Assembly (NCBI GenBank): GCA_947630865.1
Contig: CANRJE010000085.1
Location: forward strand, 1-5,613
DNA length: 5,613 nt
Reading direction: 5' to 3'
From: an uncultured Bacilli bacterium
GTDB taxonomy: Bacteria > Bacillota_I > Bacilli_A > RF39 > UBA660
A program made the translations under genes and the position numbers. Under the pieces are notes generated by a model that worked only from the letters and a program-made list of their open reading frames with translations, was not told the origin of the DNA and ran no database searches. Positions 1 through 5,613 of this stretch are shown here, piece after piece; the stretch's first letter is position 1; every line of letters begins with the position of its first letter.

Positions 1-1563
1 ATTATCCTTTTGATGTAAACCAATACTAGGCTCATCTAAAACATATAAAACACCTGTTAATCTTGAACCAATTTGAGTTGCTAAACGAATTCTTTGAGCC
101 TCTCCTCCTGATAATGTTCCACTAGTCCTTGATAAAGTTAAATACTCAAGTCCAACATTTTTTAAAAAATTTAAACGGTTTTTAATTTCTTTTACAACTA
201 GCTCTGATATTTTAAGTTCGGATTCAGTTAATTTTAAATTATTAAACCAATCAAGCAATTCTTTAATTGACATACAAGTTACTTCATAGATATTTTTATC
301 TTGAATTTTTACATTTAAAACACTTTCACTAAGTCTTGCACCATGACAAACTTCACATGGAAGTTCAATCATATATTGTTCAAGCCAATCTCTAATCCAT
401 TCACTTGATGTTTCCATATATCGTCTTTCAAGATTATTGATAACTCCCTCATAGAAATCTCTATTTTTCGTTACATTACCACTTCTACTTGTAATATTAA
501 AAGTTAAAACATCAGGTGAACCATATAAAATAATATCTTTTTCCCTTTTGGTTAACCTTTTAAATGGTTTATCCATATCTATTTTATAATGATCGCATAC
601 AGCCTTTAATCTTTTATATTCAATAGAATCTTGATCATCATTTAATGTTTTAATACATTTTTTATTTAAACTTAAATCTTCATCTGGTATTACTAAATCA
701 ACATCTATTTTTAATTTTACACCAAGTCCTTTACATTCAGGACAAGCACCATATGGAGCATTAAAGCTAAACATACGTGGTTCAAGTTCTCTTATAGAAT
801 AATTACAATAAGGACATGCATAAGTTGTTGAAAATAAAATCTCATCGCCTCCTACTACATTAATTAAAACTTTACCATTAGCAAGATTAGTAGCTGTTTC
901 TATTGATTCATAAAGACGACTTCTAATTCCTTCTTTAATAACAATTCTATCAACAACAACATCTATCTTATCCTTTTTATTTTTTTCAAGAGTTATTTCT
1001 TCTGATAAATCATGCATTTCACCATTTACTCTAACTCTGACATAACCTTCTTTTCTTAAATTATCAAGAGTATCCTTATGAGTTCCTTTTTCACCTTCTA
1101 CAATAGGAGCTAAAATTATTAACTTAGAGCCTTCTTTGAAACTTTCCACTTTATTAACTATTTCTTCAACACTTTGACTAGTTATTGGAATATGATGATT
1201 TGGACAATATGGTACACCTATTCTTGCAAATAAAAGTCTTAAATAATCATAAATCTCTGTTACTGTTCCAACCGTTGACCGAGGATTTTTACTAGTCGTT
1301 TTTTGATCTATTGAAATACTTGGTGATAAACCTTCTATACTATCAACATCAGGTTTTTCAGAACCACCTAAAAATTGTCTTGCATAAGCTGACAATGATT
1401 CAACATAACGTCTTTCTCCTTCAGCATAAATAGTATCAAATGCTAAACTACTTTTGCCACTTCCAGAAAGTCCCGTCATGACAATTAATTTATTTTTTGG
1501 TAACTCTAAATCTATATTTTTTAAATTATTTTCTCTTGCTCCTTTTATAATTATTTTATCCAT
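1..1563 (-). CDS. uvrA: UvrABC excinuclease subunit A, N-terminal part (cut by window edge)
   Basis: UvrA is the cytoplasmic ATPase that scans DNA for bulky lesions with UvrB and starts nucleotide excision repair. The frame is open for 521 codons from the ATG at 1563 to the window edge; the family is about 940 residues, so the second ATPase half is outside. Visible: Walker A GLSGSGKSS (residues 31-39), the conserved block RRYVESLSAYARQFLG, then SIDQKTTSKNPRSTVGTVTE; a zinc-binding CPYC...CPEC module (Cys250, 253, 274, 277); CEVC (Cys403, 406) before GARL; the ABC signature SGGEAQR from residue 485; and Walker B YVLDEPSIGLHQ ending near the edge (Asp510, Glu511). No frameshift or missing key residue was seen. 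The start is supported by the Shine-Dalgarno AGAGGTG (1568-1574), 4 nt upstream, and by the family N-terminus (MDKIIIKGARENNLKN). An extended -10 element lies just upstream. No uvrB is in the window. Identification is near certain. Confidence 0.98.
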   Translation of the reverse strand, partial: MDKIIIKGARENNLKNIDLELPKNKLIVMTGLSGSGKSSLAFDTIYAEGERRYVESLSAYARQFLGGSEKPDVDSIEGLSPSISIDQKTTSKNPRSTVGTVTEIYDYLRLLFARIGVPYCPNHHIPITSQSVEEIVNKVESFKEGSKLIILAPIVEGEKGTHKDTLDNLRKEGYVRVRVNGEMHDLSEEITLEKNKKDKIDVVVDRIVIKEGIRSRLYESIETATNLANGKVLINVVGGDEILFSTTYACPYCNYSIRELEPRMFSFNAPYGACPECKGLGVKLKIDVDLVIPDEDLSLNKKCIKTLNDDQDSIEYKRLKAVCDHYKIDMDKPFKRLTKREKDIILYGSPDVLTFNITSRSGNVTKNRDFYEGVINNLERRYMETSSEWIRDWLEQYMIELPCEVCHGARLSESVLNVKIQDKNIYEVTCMSIKELLDWFNNLKLTESELKISELVVKEIKNRLNFLKNVGLEYLTLSRTSGTLSGGEAQRIRLATQIGSRLTGVLYVLDEPSIGLHQKDN

Positions 1564-1588
1564 ATAGCACCTCTTTAAAATCTTATAT

Positions 1589-1597
1589 AGTATACCA
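1589..1597 (-). promoter_or_regulatory. Candidate extended -10 promoter of uvrA
   Basis: On the minus strand the sequence reads TGG then TATACT (hexamer at 1589-1594), which fits an extended -10 element (TGnTATAAT). Transcription would start near 1582, giving a leader of about 19 nt with the uvrA Shine-Dalgarno inside. The best -35 at 17 nt spacing is TACAAA, a weak match lying over the last codons of the YitT-like gene, as expected if the extended -10 does the work. I saw no Gram-positive LexA box (CGAAC...GTTCG type) around it. Prediction by eye only. Confidence 0.5.
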
Positions 1598-1603
1598 TAT
1601 TTA

Positions 1604-2221
1604 TTAATCTTTTTGTAGTCTAAATATATGTTTTTTAGAATTTGTAACTTTTCTTTTTAAGATTAGTCTTATCAAAAAACTTTGTAAAAATATTACTAAA
1701 ATTGCTTTTAAACATTTTACTATTCCAAAATAATATAAACCTAATAGCACAATAATTCCATTGACAATAAAATTAGTAATAGCAATTTCAATATGTAAAT
1801 ATTTTCTAACAAGTAAAGCAATAATACTAATACCTCCATTTGAGAATCCTAATTTGTAAACTAAACCTCCTGTTACACCACATACAATACCAGCAAGAAT
1901 AACAAAAAGAAAATTATATTCATTTACTAAATTTAAAGTTAAAGGATTTGTTAATCTAACAAATAAAGGATACATAAATGTAGCAACAATTGTTCCATAA
2001 GTTGTTTCCCTTTCTAAAAATAAATAACTTATAATAAGCATGATAATATTAATAATAAATATAACTATAGATGGAGTTATTTTAAAGACATGACTAAAAA
2101 GAAGGGCTGCTCCTTGAGTTCCACCTGTTACTAAATCAAGAGGTTTTAAAATTAAATTAAAATTAATAGCTGCTATTAAAAGCACGATTAAAAGATATAT
2201 ATATTTTTTTATTTTTTTCAT
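1604..2221 (-). CDS. Short YitT-family (DUF161-like) membrane protein
   Basis: A 205-residue, very hydrophobic protein with about six predicted membrane segments (near residues 6-26, 49-69, 75-90, 104-124, 149-166, 170-187) and a Lys/Arg-rich C-terminus. Two glycine-rich stretches resemble the YitT family: KPLDLVTGGTQGAALL (26-41) after the first segment, and LGFSNGGISIIALLVRK (124-140) after the fourth. YitT proteins are widespread in Firmicutes; their transport or other function is not established. Typical members are about 280 residues, with a soluble C-terminal DUF2179 domain. Here the protein stops soon after the last membrane segment, so it is a short form without that domain. The start ATG has the Shine-Dalgarno AGGTGA (2225-2230) 3-4 nt upstream. 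It lies between the prfB terminator and the uvrA promoter, so it probably needs its own promoter; TATTAT (2231-2236) and TATAAG (2238-2243) are weak -10 candidates without a good -35. The family call is fairly good, but the function is unknown. Confidence 0.75.
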   Translation of the reverse strand: MKKIKKYIYLLIVLLIAAINFNLILKPLDLVTGGTQGAALLFSHVFKITPSIVIFIINIIMLIISYLFLERETTYGTIVATFMYPLFVRLTNPLTLNLVNEYNFLFVILAGIVCGVTGGLVYKLGFSNGGISIIALLVRKYLHIEIAITNFIVNGIIVLLGLYYFGIVKCLKAILVIFLQSFLIRLILKRKVTNSKKHIFRLQKD

Positions 2222-2243
2222 ATTTCACCTATAATAACTTATA

Positions 2244-2273
2244 GAAAAAAGCAGCTTTAGTTACTGCTTTTTA
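2244..2273 (-). terminator. Intrinsic terminator after prfB
   Basis: The arms AAAAAGCAG (2264-2272, read on the minus strand) and CTGCTTTTT (2246-2254) form a 9-bp stem with a 9-nt loop, ending in a run of T on the minus strand. It lies about 30 bases past the prfB stop and before the YitT-like start. A-run and T-run flank both sides, so it could also work on the plus strand, but no plus-strand gene needs it. Confidence 0.75.
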
Positions 2274-2302
2274 ATTTTTATTATACTTTTATAATATTAT
2301 TT

Positions 2303-3407
2303 TTAGTTATTAACACTATATTTTAAATAACTTTCAATAAATTCATCTAAGTCACCATCTAAGACTTTTGAAACATTACTTGTTTCATAATTGGTTCGAT
2401 GATCTTTAACCATAGAGTAAGGATGCATAACATAACTTCTTATTTGAGAACCAAATTCAATGTTTAAACTTTCACCTTTAACATCAGATATTTTTTGCTG
2501 TTGTTGTTCAAGACTTAAAAGTTTTAATTTAGCTTTCAACATTTGCATAGCTTCTTCACGATTCTGAATTTGACTTCTTTGATTTTGACAAGCTACAACA
2601 ATTTTAGTTGGTAAATGTGTTATTCTAACAGCACTATCAGTAGTATTAATGTGTTGTCCTCCTGCCCCACTTGAACGATAAACATCTATTTTTAAATCTT
2701 TTTCAGCAATAGAAATATCTGAAACTTCTTTAAATTCAGGAACTACATCAACAGATGCAAAAGAAGTATGACGTTTATTATTAGCATCAAAAGGAGATAA
2801 TCTAACTAATCTATGAACACCTTTCTCACATTTTAAATAACCATAAGCATAATGTCCTGTAACTTTTAAAGATACACTCTTAATTCCTACTTCTTCACCT
2901 TCTAAGTATGATAATGTTTCAACCTTAAAATTATGCTTCTCCATATATCTTAAATACATACGATAAAGCATATTTGCCCAATCACAAGCTTCTGTTCCTC
3001 CTGCTCCTGCATGAATTTCTAAAATACAGTTATTATTATCATAAGGAGCATTTAATAAAGTAAATAATTCAAGTTCACGAAGTTTATTAGTTATTTCTAA
3101 AAGATTGGCTTCTATTTTCTCTTGAACATTTATGTCTTTTTCTAATTCTAAAATATCAAGAAGTGTTATATCATCTTCAATTTGTTCTTTTAAACTAATA
3201 TTAGTATTAACAATATCTTTTAAATTATTTAATTCGTCCATTACTTTATTAACATTTTCTTTATCAAGCCAAAAATTTGATTGTTCCGTTTCAATTTCTA
3301 ATTCTTTTATCCTTTTTTCTTTATTAGGAACGTCAAAGCAACCTCCATAATTCTTCTTGTTTTTCTTTTAATTTTAATATTTCAACTCGAATTTCATTTA
3401 ATTCCAT
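2303..3407 (-). CDS. prfB: Peptide chain release factor 2, made by programmed +1 frameshift
   Basis: RF2 recognises UGA and UAA in the ribosomal A site and triggers peptide release. The gene is read in two frames: 24 codons from the ATG at 3407 to CTT (3336-3338), then a +1 shift past T3335 into GAC (3332-3334), and on to TAA at 2303. The product is 367 residues, close to E. coli RF2 (365). Visible: MELNEIRVEIL start, LDVPNKEKRIKELE across the junction, the stop-recognition tripeptide SPF (residues 204-206), and the GGQ peptidyl-hydrolysis motif (249-251) in YRSSGAGGQ. Ser245 sits where E. coli K-12 has Thr246. The start has Shine-Dalgarno AGGAG (3414-3418), 6 nt upstream. The first ATG of the second frame (3241) has no Shine-Dalgarno and would lose 55 conserved residues, so it is not the start. 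The site makes expression autoregulatory: little RF2 favours shifting, much RF2 ends translation at UGA. A hairpin terminator follows. Confidence 0.98.
3332..3346 (-). promoter_or_regulatory. prfB programmed +1 frameshift site
   Basis: On the minus strand: GGAGGT (3341-3346), then TTG overlapping its end, then CTT TGA C. The last G of the Shine-Dalgarno-like GGAGG is exactly 3 nt from the C of CTT, as in the E. coli site (AGGGGG TAT CTT TGA C). The TGA is codon 25 of the zero frame. Known mechanism for this family: the internal Shine-Dalgarno pairs with 16S rRNA, tRNA-Leu slips from CUU to UUU, and slow UGA decoding by scarce RF2 favours the +1 shift. The peptide continues LDVPNKE, which matches RF2 from other bacteria. 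Confidence 0.97.
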
Positions 3408-3413
3408 TTTTTT

Positions 3414-3429
3414 CTCCTATTTTAGTATA
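3414..3429 (-). promoter_or_regulatory. prfB Shine-Dalgarno with a close upstream -10-like TATACT
   Basis: AGGAG (3414-3418) lies 6 nt before the prfB ATG at 3407 and fixes the start. TATACT (3424-3429) is 5 nt upstream of it and looks like a -10 box, but it has no convincing -35 (AATATG at 17 nt), and transcription from it would begin at the Shine-Dalgarno itself, leaving about a 10-nt leader. The alternative TATAAT at 3483-3488 is a perfect -10 hexamer but also lacks a good -35. The ribosome binding site is secure; the promoter choice is open. Confidence 0.5.
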
Positions 3430-3453
3430 TTTTTTTATTTTTTAATCATATTA

Positions 3454-3487
3454 ATAATGACAATGATAATTGAATCGTTGTCATTAT
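3454..3487. repeat. Inverted repeat (14-bp arms) in the prfB upstream region
   Basis: The arms ATAATGACAATGAT (3454-3467) and ATCGTTGTCATTAT (3474-3487) are separated by 6 nt. The outer 10 bp are perfect. The one non-complementary position is a U-G wobble in plus-strand RNA but an A-C mismatch in minus-strand RNA, so the fold is better on the plus strand. There is no T-run after it on either strand, so it is not a standard terminator. It could be an mRNA-stability hairpin or a dyad operator for prfB; I know of no protein that binds it. It directly abuts the second inverted repeat at 3488-3534. Confidence 0.6.
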
Positions 3488-3540
3488 AAGAACTTTTAAC
3501 GATGACTAATTTATTTAGCCGTTAATAAGTTCTTTTTTTT
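3488..3540. terminator. Terminator-like hairpin between the RDD gene and prfB
   Basis: AAGAACTT plus TTAACG (3488-3501) pair with CGTTAA plus AAGTTCTT (3520-3534) through one bulged T at 3526, closing an 18-nt loop that can itself partly pair (CTAA/TTAG). Eight T residues (3533-3540) follow on the plus strand. It starts right after the stop codon of the minus-strand RDD gene, where its terminator is expected, but the T-run is on the plus-strand side; on the minus strand the stem is followed by ATAATGAC. It may still end or stabilise the dusB-RDD transcript, but by sequence it is a better plus-strand terminator. Confidence 0.55.
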
Positions 3541-4413
3541 TTATGAATTTTTCTTTGTTTCTGTTTTTTCCTTTGTAGTTTTTTTAGTTGATTTAGTAGT
3601 TTTAGTATTTTTTGAAGAAGTTTTAGTCTTGTCATCTTTTTTTAAAGATGTTTTATTGCTTGTCTTTGTAGATGCTTTACTATTAGTTTTTGATTTAGTT
3701 GGTTCTTTATCTTTTATATCTTCTTTTGATACATTCTTTTCTTCAATAACAGATTTTTTTACTTCTTCTTTATTCTCTTTATAAAAGTTAACATTTTCAT
3801 TTTCAAATACAATCTTCTCAGTTGGTTTTACATTAATTACTTTAGTACCTGCTAATATATCATGTAATCCTCTTCCATTTTGACTAAATAAAATCATACC
3901 AAATGTTAAAGCATATAAAGCCATTCTTACAGTTGTTAAAGCATTAGTTGCTGCTAAATATGAATCCTTTTTTATAAAGATAATTAACACTATATCTAAA
4001 ATATTTAAAAATATACCATTAATAATCAAACTTCTTATTAAATAATTATTCAATGTTAACTTTTTAGAATCATTAGAAACAATTTTCATTTTCATAATCT
4101 TCTTACCAAAAGTTTGACCATCATTAACACATGCAAATATTACATAATAACCAATTGAAACTACTACTAAAACAATACTTACTGCTACACTTTCTTTATT
4201 AAGAGTGTATAAATAATTAGGATACTTTTCTAAATATTCACTTTCATCAATTTCACCACTTGTATAGTCTTTCATTACTTCCATTAAATCTTCATTAGCT
4301 TTAACATAACTATCACTTACTGGAATAAACATTGTTAAGATTGAACTAATAAATGTTACAAAAATAAAATCGATAATATAAGCTAAAATTCTTTTATAAC
4401 TAACTGGTTTCAT
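3541..4413 (-). CDS. RDD-family membrane protein with a long Lys/Thr/Ser-rich tail
   Basis: A 290-residue protein in two parts. Residues 1-200 form an RDD domain: YKRILAYIIDFIF near the N-terminus (Arg8 and Asp15 in the first membrane segment), DGQTFGKKIMKMKIV (98-112) after the second, Arg127 in LIRSL, and GRGLHDILAGTKVI (180-193) closing the domain. Membrane segments lie near 9-30, 75-95, 128-147 and 161-178. RDD proteins are common in bacteria; most have no defined role, though some have been linked to ion transport. Residues 213-290 are charged low complexity, almost only Lys, Thr, Ser, Glu and Asn, and are probably disordered. The ATG at 4413 overlaps the dusB stop (ATGA) and has a strong Shine-Dalgarno, AAGGAGG (4418-4424), 4 nt upstream, so translation is probably coupled to dusB. 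The stop is followed at once by a hairpin. Family call good, function unknown. Confidence 0.85.
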   Translation of the reverse strand: MKPVSYKRILAYIIDFIFVTFISSILTMFIPVSDSYVKANEDLMEVMKDYTSGEIDESEYLEKYPNYLYTLNKESVAVSIVLVVVSIGYYVIFACVNDGQTFGKKIMKMKIVSNDSKKLTLNNYLIRSLIINGIFLNILDIVLIIFIKKDSYLAATNALTTVRMALYALTFGMILFSQNGRGLHDILAGTKVINVKPTEKIVFENENVNFYKENKEEVKKSVIEEKNVSKEDIKDKEPTKSKTNSKASTKTSNKTSLKKDDKTKTSSKNTKTTKSTKKTTKEKTETKKNS

Positions 4414-4424
4414 AAACCCTCCTT
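4410..4424 (-). promoter_or_regulatory. Shine-Dalgarno and ATGA overlap coupling dusB to the RDD gene
   Basis: AAGGAGG (4418-4424) lies inside the last dusB codons (encoding Lys-Glu-Gly) and is 4 nt from the RDD ATG. That ATG (4411-4413) shares two bases with the dusB TGA (4410-4412), giving ATGA. This is a standard arrangement for translational re-initiation in one operon, and it shows that TGA acts as a stop codon here. Confidence 0.85.
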
Positions 4425-5378
4425 AAATTTTTCTAATGTATTTATTATATCACATAATTTAGTCATTTGATAGATATTTGTTTTTACTAAATTAGCATTT
4501 TTGATACCTTTTAAATACCAAGCAATATGATTTCTAATTTCAAGACAAGCTAGTTTTTCAGGTTTTATTTTACTTAAATAATTTAAATGTTTTAAACACA
4601 TATCAACTCTTTCAATTGGAGTTGGTTTAGGAAGAATCGTTCCATCTTTTAAATAGGCATTTATTTCTCTTATTAACCAAGGATTACCTAAGACTCCTCT
4701 TCCTATCATGATTAAATCACACCCTGTTTCATCTAACATTGCACGTGCCTTATAAATATCTGTTATATCTCCATTACCAATAACGGGAATTGAAACATTT
4801 TCTTTGACAGCTTTTATAATGCTCCAATCAGCTTTTCCACTATAACCTTGACTTCTAGTTCTAGGGTGAACGCATATAGCACTAGCTCCTGCTTCTTCAC
4901 ATACTTTTGCAATTTCAACTGCATTTATACTATCTTTATCCCAACCACTTCTAATCTTAACTGTAACAGGAACATTAACTGCATCTTTTACAGCTTTAAC
5001 TATTTCTCTTACTTTTTCAGGATTTTTAAGAAGAGCTGCTCCAGCTTGACTTTTAATAGCAACTTTTGGAACAGGACACCCCATGTTGATATCAATGATA
5101 TCAGGATGCATCGTTTCTTCTATATACTTAGCTGCATCAACAAAAGATTCTTTATCACTTCCAAATATCTGTTGAACAATTGGTCTTTCAACTTCTTCCA
5201 TGAATAACATATCTTTTGTTTTTTCATTTCGATAAAAAATAGCTTTATCACTTACCATTTCAGCATAAATCAAACTACAACCCATTTCTTTAATTATTTT
5301 TCTAAAGGCACTATTACAAATACCTGCCATTGGTGCTAAAACAGTTTTACCTTCAATATAAACGTTGCCTATATACAT
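4410..5378 (-). CDS. dusB: tRNA-dihydrouridine synthase, DusB/NifR3 type
   Basis: An FMN- and NADPH-dependent cytosolic enzyme that reduces specific uridines in the tRNA D-loop region to dihydrouridine. With the start at 5378 it has 322 residues, typical of DusB. The N-terminal TIM barrel shows IGNVYIEGKTVLAPMAGI (3-20), DINMGCPVPKV with the catalytic Cys101, VKIRSGW (140-146, FMN-contact Lys141), HPRTRSQGYSG (171-181), GNGDITD (201-207) and MIGRGVLGNPW (224-234); a helical tRNA-binding domain follows from about residue 250. An in-frame TTG at 5402 would add 8 residues, but the ATG at 5378 is preferred: it has the Shine-Dalgarno GGTGA (5383-5387) 4 nt upstream and matches the family N-terminus, and the extension overlaps a -10 box. 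It is first in an operon with the RDD gene, which it overlaps by ATGA. The DusB subgroup is inferred from overall similarity. Confidence 0.95.
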   Translation of the reverse strand: MYIGNVYIEGKTVLAPMAGICNSAFRKIIKEMGCSLIYAEMVSDKAIFYRNEKTKDMLFMEEVERPIVQQIFGSDKESFVDAAKYIEETMHPDIIDINMGCPVPKVAIKSQAGAALLKNPEKVREIVKAVKDAVNVPVTVKIRSGWDKDSINAVEIAKVCEEAGASAICVHPRTRSQGYSGKADWSIIKAVKENVSIPVIGNGDITDIYKARAMLDETGCDLIMIGRGVLGNPWLIREINAYLKDGTILPKPTPIERVDMCLKHLNYLSKIKPEKLACLEIRNHIAWYLKGIKNANLVKTNIYQMTKLCDIINTLEKFKEGL

Positions 5379-5393
5379 AAAATCACCAAGAAA

Positions 5394-5422
5394 ATTATAC
5401 AAAAAAACTAATAAAAAGTAAA
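5394..5422 (-). promoter_or_regulatory. Candidate promoter of the dusB-RDD operon
   Basis: On the minus strand TTTACT (5417-5422, 4 of 6 to TTGACA) is 17 nt from a perfect TATAAT (5394-5399). It lies just downstream of the LysM gene's terminator and just upstream of dusB, where a promoter is expected. Transcription would start near 5387, at the GGTGA Shine-Dalgarno, giving a leader of only about 9 nt. Chance matches are common in DNA this AT-rich, so the call rests on position as much as on sequence. Confidence 0.55.
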
Positions 5423-5424
5423 AT

Positions 5425-5450
5425 AAAAAAGAACCGAAGTTCTTTTATTC
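5425..5450 (-). terminator. Intrinsic terminator of the LysM gene, with cUUCGg tetraloop
   Basis: On the minus strand AAAAGAAC (5439-5446) pairs with GTTCTTTT (5427-5434) around the loop TTCG closed by a C-G pair, the very stable cUUCGg tetraloop, followed by a T-rich run (TTATTTTACTTTTT). It starts 15 bases after the LysM stop codon, well placed to end that transcript before the dusB promoter. Confidence 0.9.
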
Positions 5451-5461
5451 TATTGATTATC

Positions 5462-5613
5462 TTATTTGTTTTTAAATAGTGGATTGTAGATTACTTGATC
5501 TACATAGATTAAATCTGGGTTTGGAATATGATTATAAGTTGCAATCTCTTGATAAGGCATACCCCATGCAGTTGAGATTAACCATAATGTATCTCCCCAA
5601 ATAACCTTGTAAC
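5462..5613 (-). CDS. LysM-domain protein, C-terminal end (cut by window edge)
   Basis: Only the last 49 complete codons are visible, in frame from 5611 to TAA at 5462. They encode nearly one whole LysM module at the extreme C-terminus: YKVIWGDTLWLISTAWGM, then PYQEIATYNHI, and DLIYVDQVIYNP, matching the family pattern (Y-V-GDTLW-I-, an -N- at the second helix, and DLIYPGQ-L-IP). LysM binds N-acetylglucosamine-containing glycans such as peptidoglycan, so the protein probably acts at the cell surface. The usual Pro-Gly before the last strand is Val-Asp here. What lies N-terminal (signal peptide, hydrolase, further LysM repeats) is outside the window. A strong terminator follows, so it is the last gene of its transcript and is not in the dusB operon. 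Confidence 0.88.
   Translation of the reverse strand, partial: YKVIWGDTLWLISTAWGMPYQEIATYNHIPNPDLIYVDQVIYNPLFKNK

Noticed and set aside
2303..3241. prfB as a 312-residue protein starting at 3241
   Set aside because: There is no Shine-Dalgarno there, and conserved RF2 sequence continues upstream through a canonical frameshift site to the ATG at 3407.
3332..3338. Frameshift in prfB as a sequencing error or pseudogene
   Set aside because: The position, CTT TGA C context and Shine-Dalgarno spacing exactly fit the known programmed site, and the rest of the gene is intact.
3132..3350. Plus-strand 72-codon ORF
   Set aside because: It lies antisense over the prfB start and frameshift site, is Ser/Leu/Phe-rich like a reverse-frame shadow, and resembles no family.
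3541..3777. Repetitive plus-strand T-rich stretch as a DNA repeat array
   Set aside because: It is explained by the Lys/Thr/Ser codons of the RDD protein tail; no regular unit is repeated at DNA level.
4848..5207. Plus-strand 119-codon ORF
   Set aside because: It lies wholly antisense to the conserved dusB barrel and is rich in Phe, Asn, Ser and Tyr, as expected from the reverse of an AT-rich gene.
4410..5402. dusB start at TTG 5402
   Set aside because: TTG is a weak start with no Shine-Dalgarno. The ATG at 5378 has one and matches the family N-terminus, and the extra codons overlap the -10 box.
1..5613. Mobile element, CRISPR array, tRNA/rRNA or defence island
   Set aside because: No transposase or integrase, no spaced direct repeats and no cloverleaf or rRNA-like sequence was seen; coding covers almost the whole window with housekeeping genes.

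Overview
The window is very AT-rich, and every recognisable gene lies on the minus strand. From right to left, in transcription order, they are: the C-terminal end of a LysM protein, dusB (tRNA-dihydrouridine synthase), an RDD-family membrane protein, prfB (peptide chain release factor 2), a short YitT-like membrane protein, and the N-terminal 521 codons of uvrA. The low GC, strong AGGAGG-type ribosome binding sites and gene types suggest a low-GC Firmicutes lineage (Bacilli, or a relative of the Mollicutes). UGA is a stop codon here: dusB ends in TGA, an intact RF2 gene with a regulatory in-frame TGA is present, and Trp is written TGG. This argues against a Mycoplasma-type code, in which UGA means Trp and RF2 is lost.

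Layout. At 5462-5613 is the end of a LysM gene, closed by a terminator with a cUUCGg tetraloop (5427-5446). Immediately after it comes a promoter for a two-gene unit in which dusB (4410-5378) and the RDD gene (3541-4413) overlap by ATGA, with the second gene's Shine-Dalgarno inside dusB. A 133-base gap (3408-3540) holds two adjacent inverted repeats. prfB follows (2303-3407) and contains a canonical programmed +1 frameshift site (GGAGGT, 3 nt, CTT TGA C), so the gene is read in two frames and encodes 367 residues. A hairpin terminator (2246-2272) separates it from the YitT-like gene (1604-2221), and uvrA starts at 1563 behind its own extended -10 promoter.

Functionally these are housekeeping genes: translation termination, tRNA modification, nucleotide excision repair, cell-wall binding and two membrane proteins of unknown role. 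Nothing here indicates a mobile element, CRISPR array, defence system or other novel system. The most instructive element is the prfB recoding site, which a simple ORF search would miss, truncating the protein by 55 residues. There is no gene-free stretch longer than about 135 bases.
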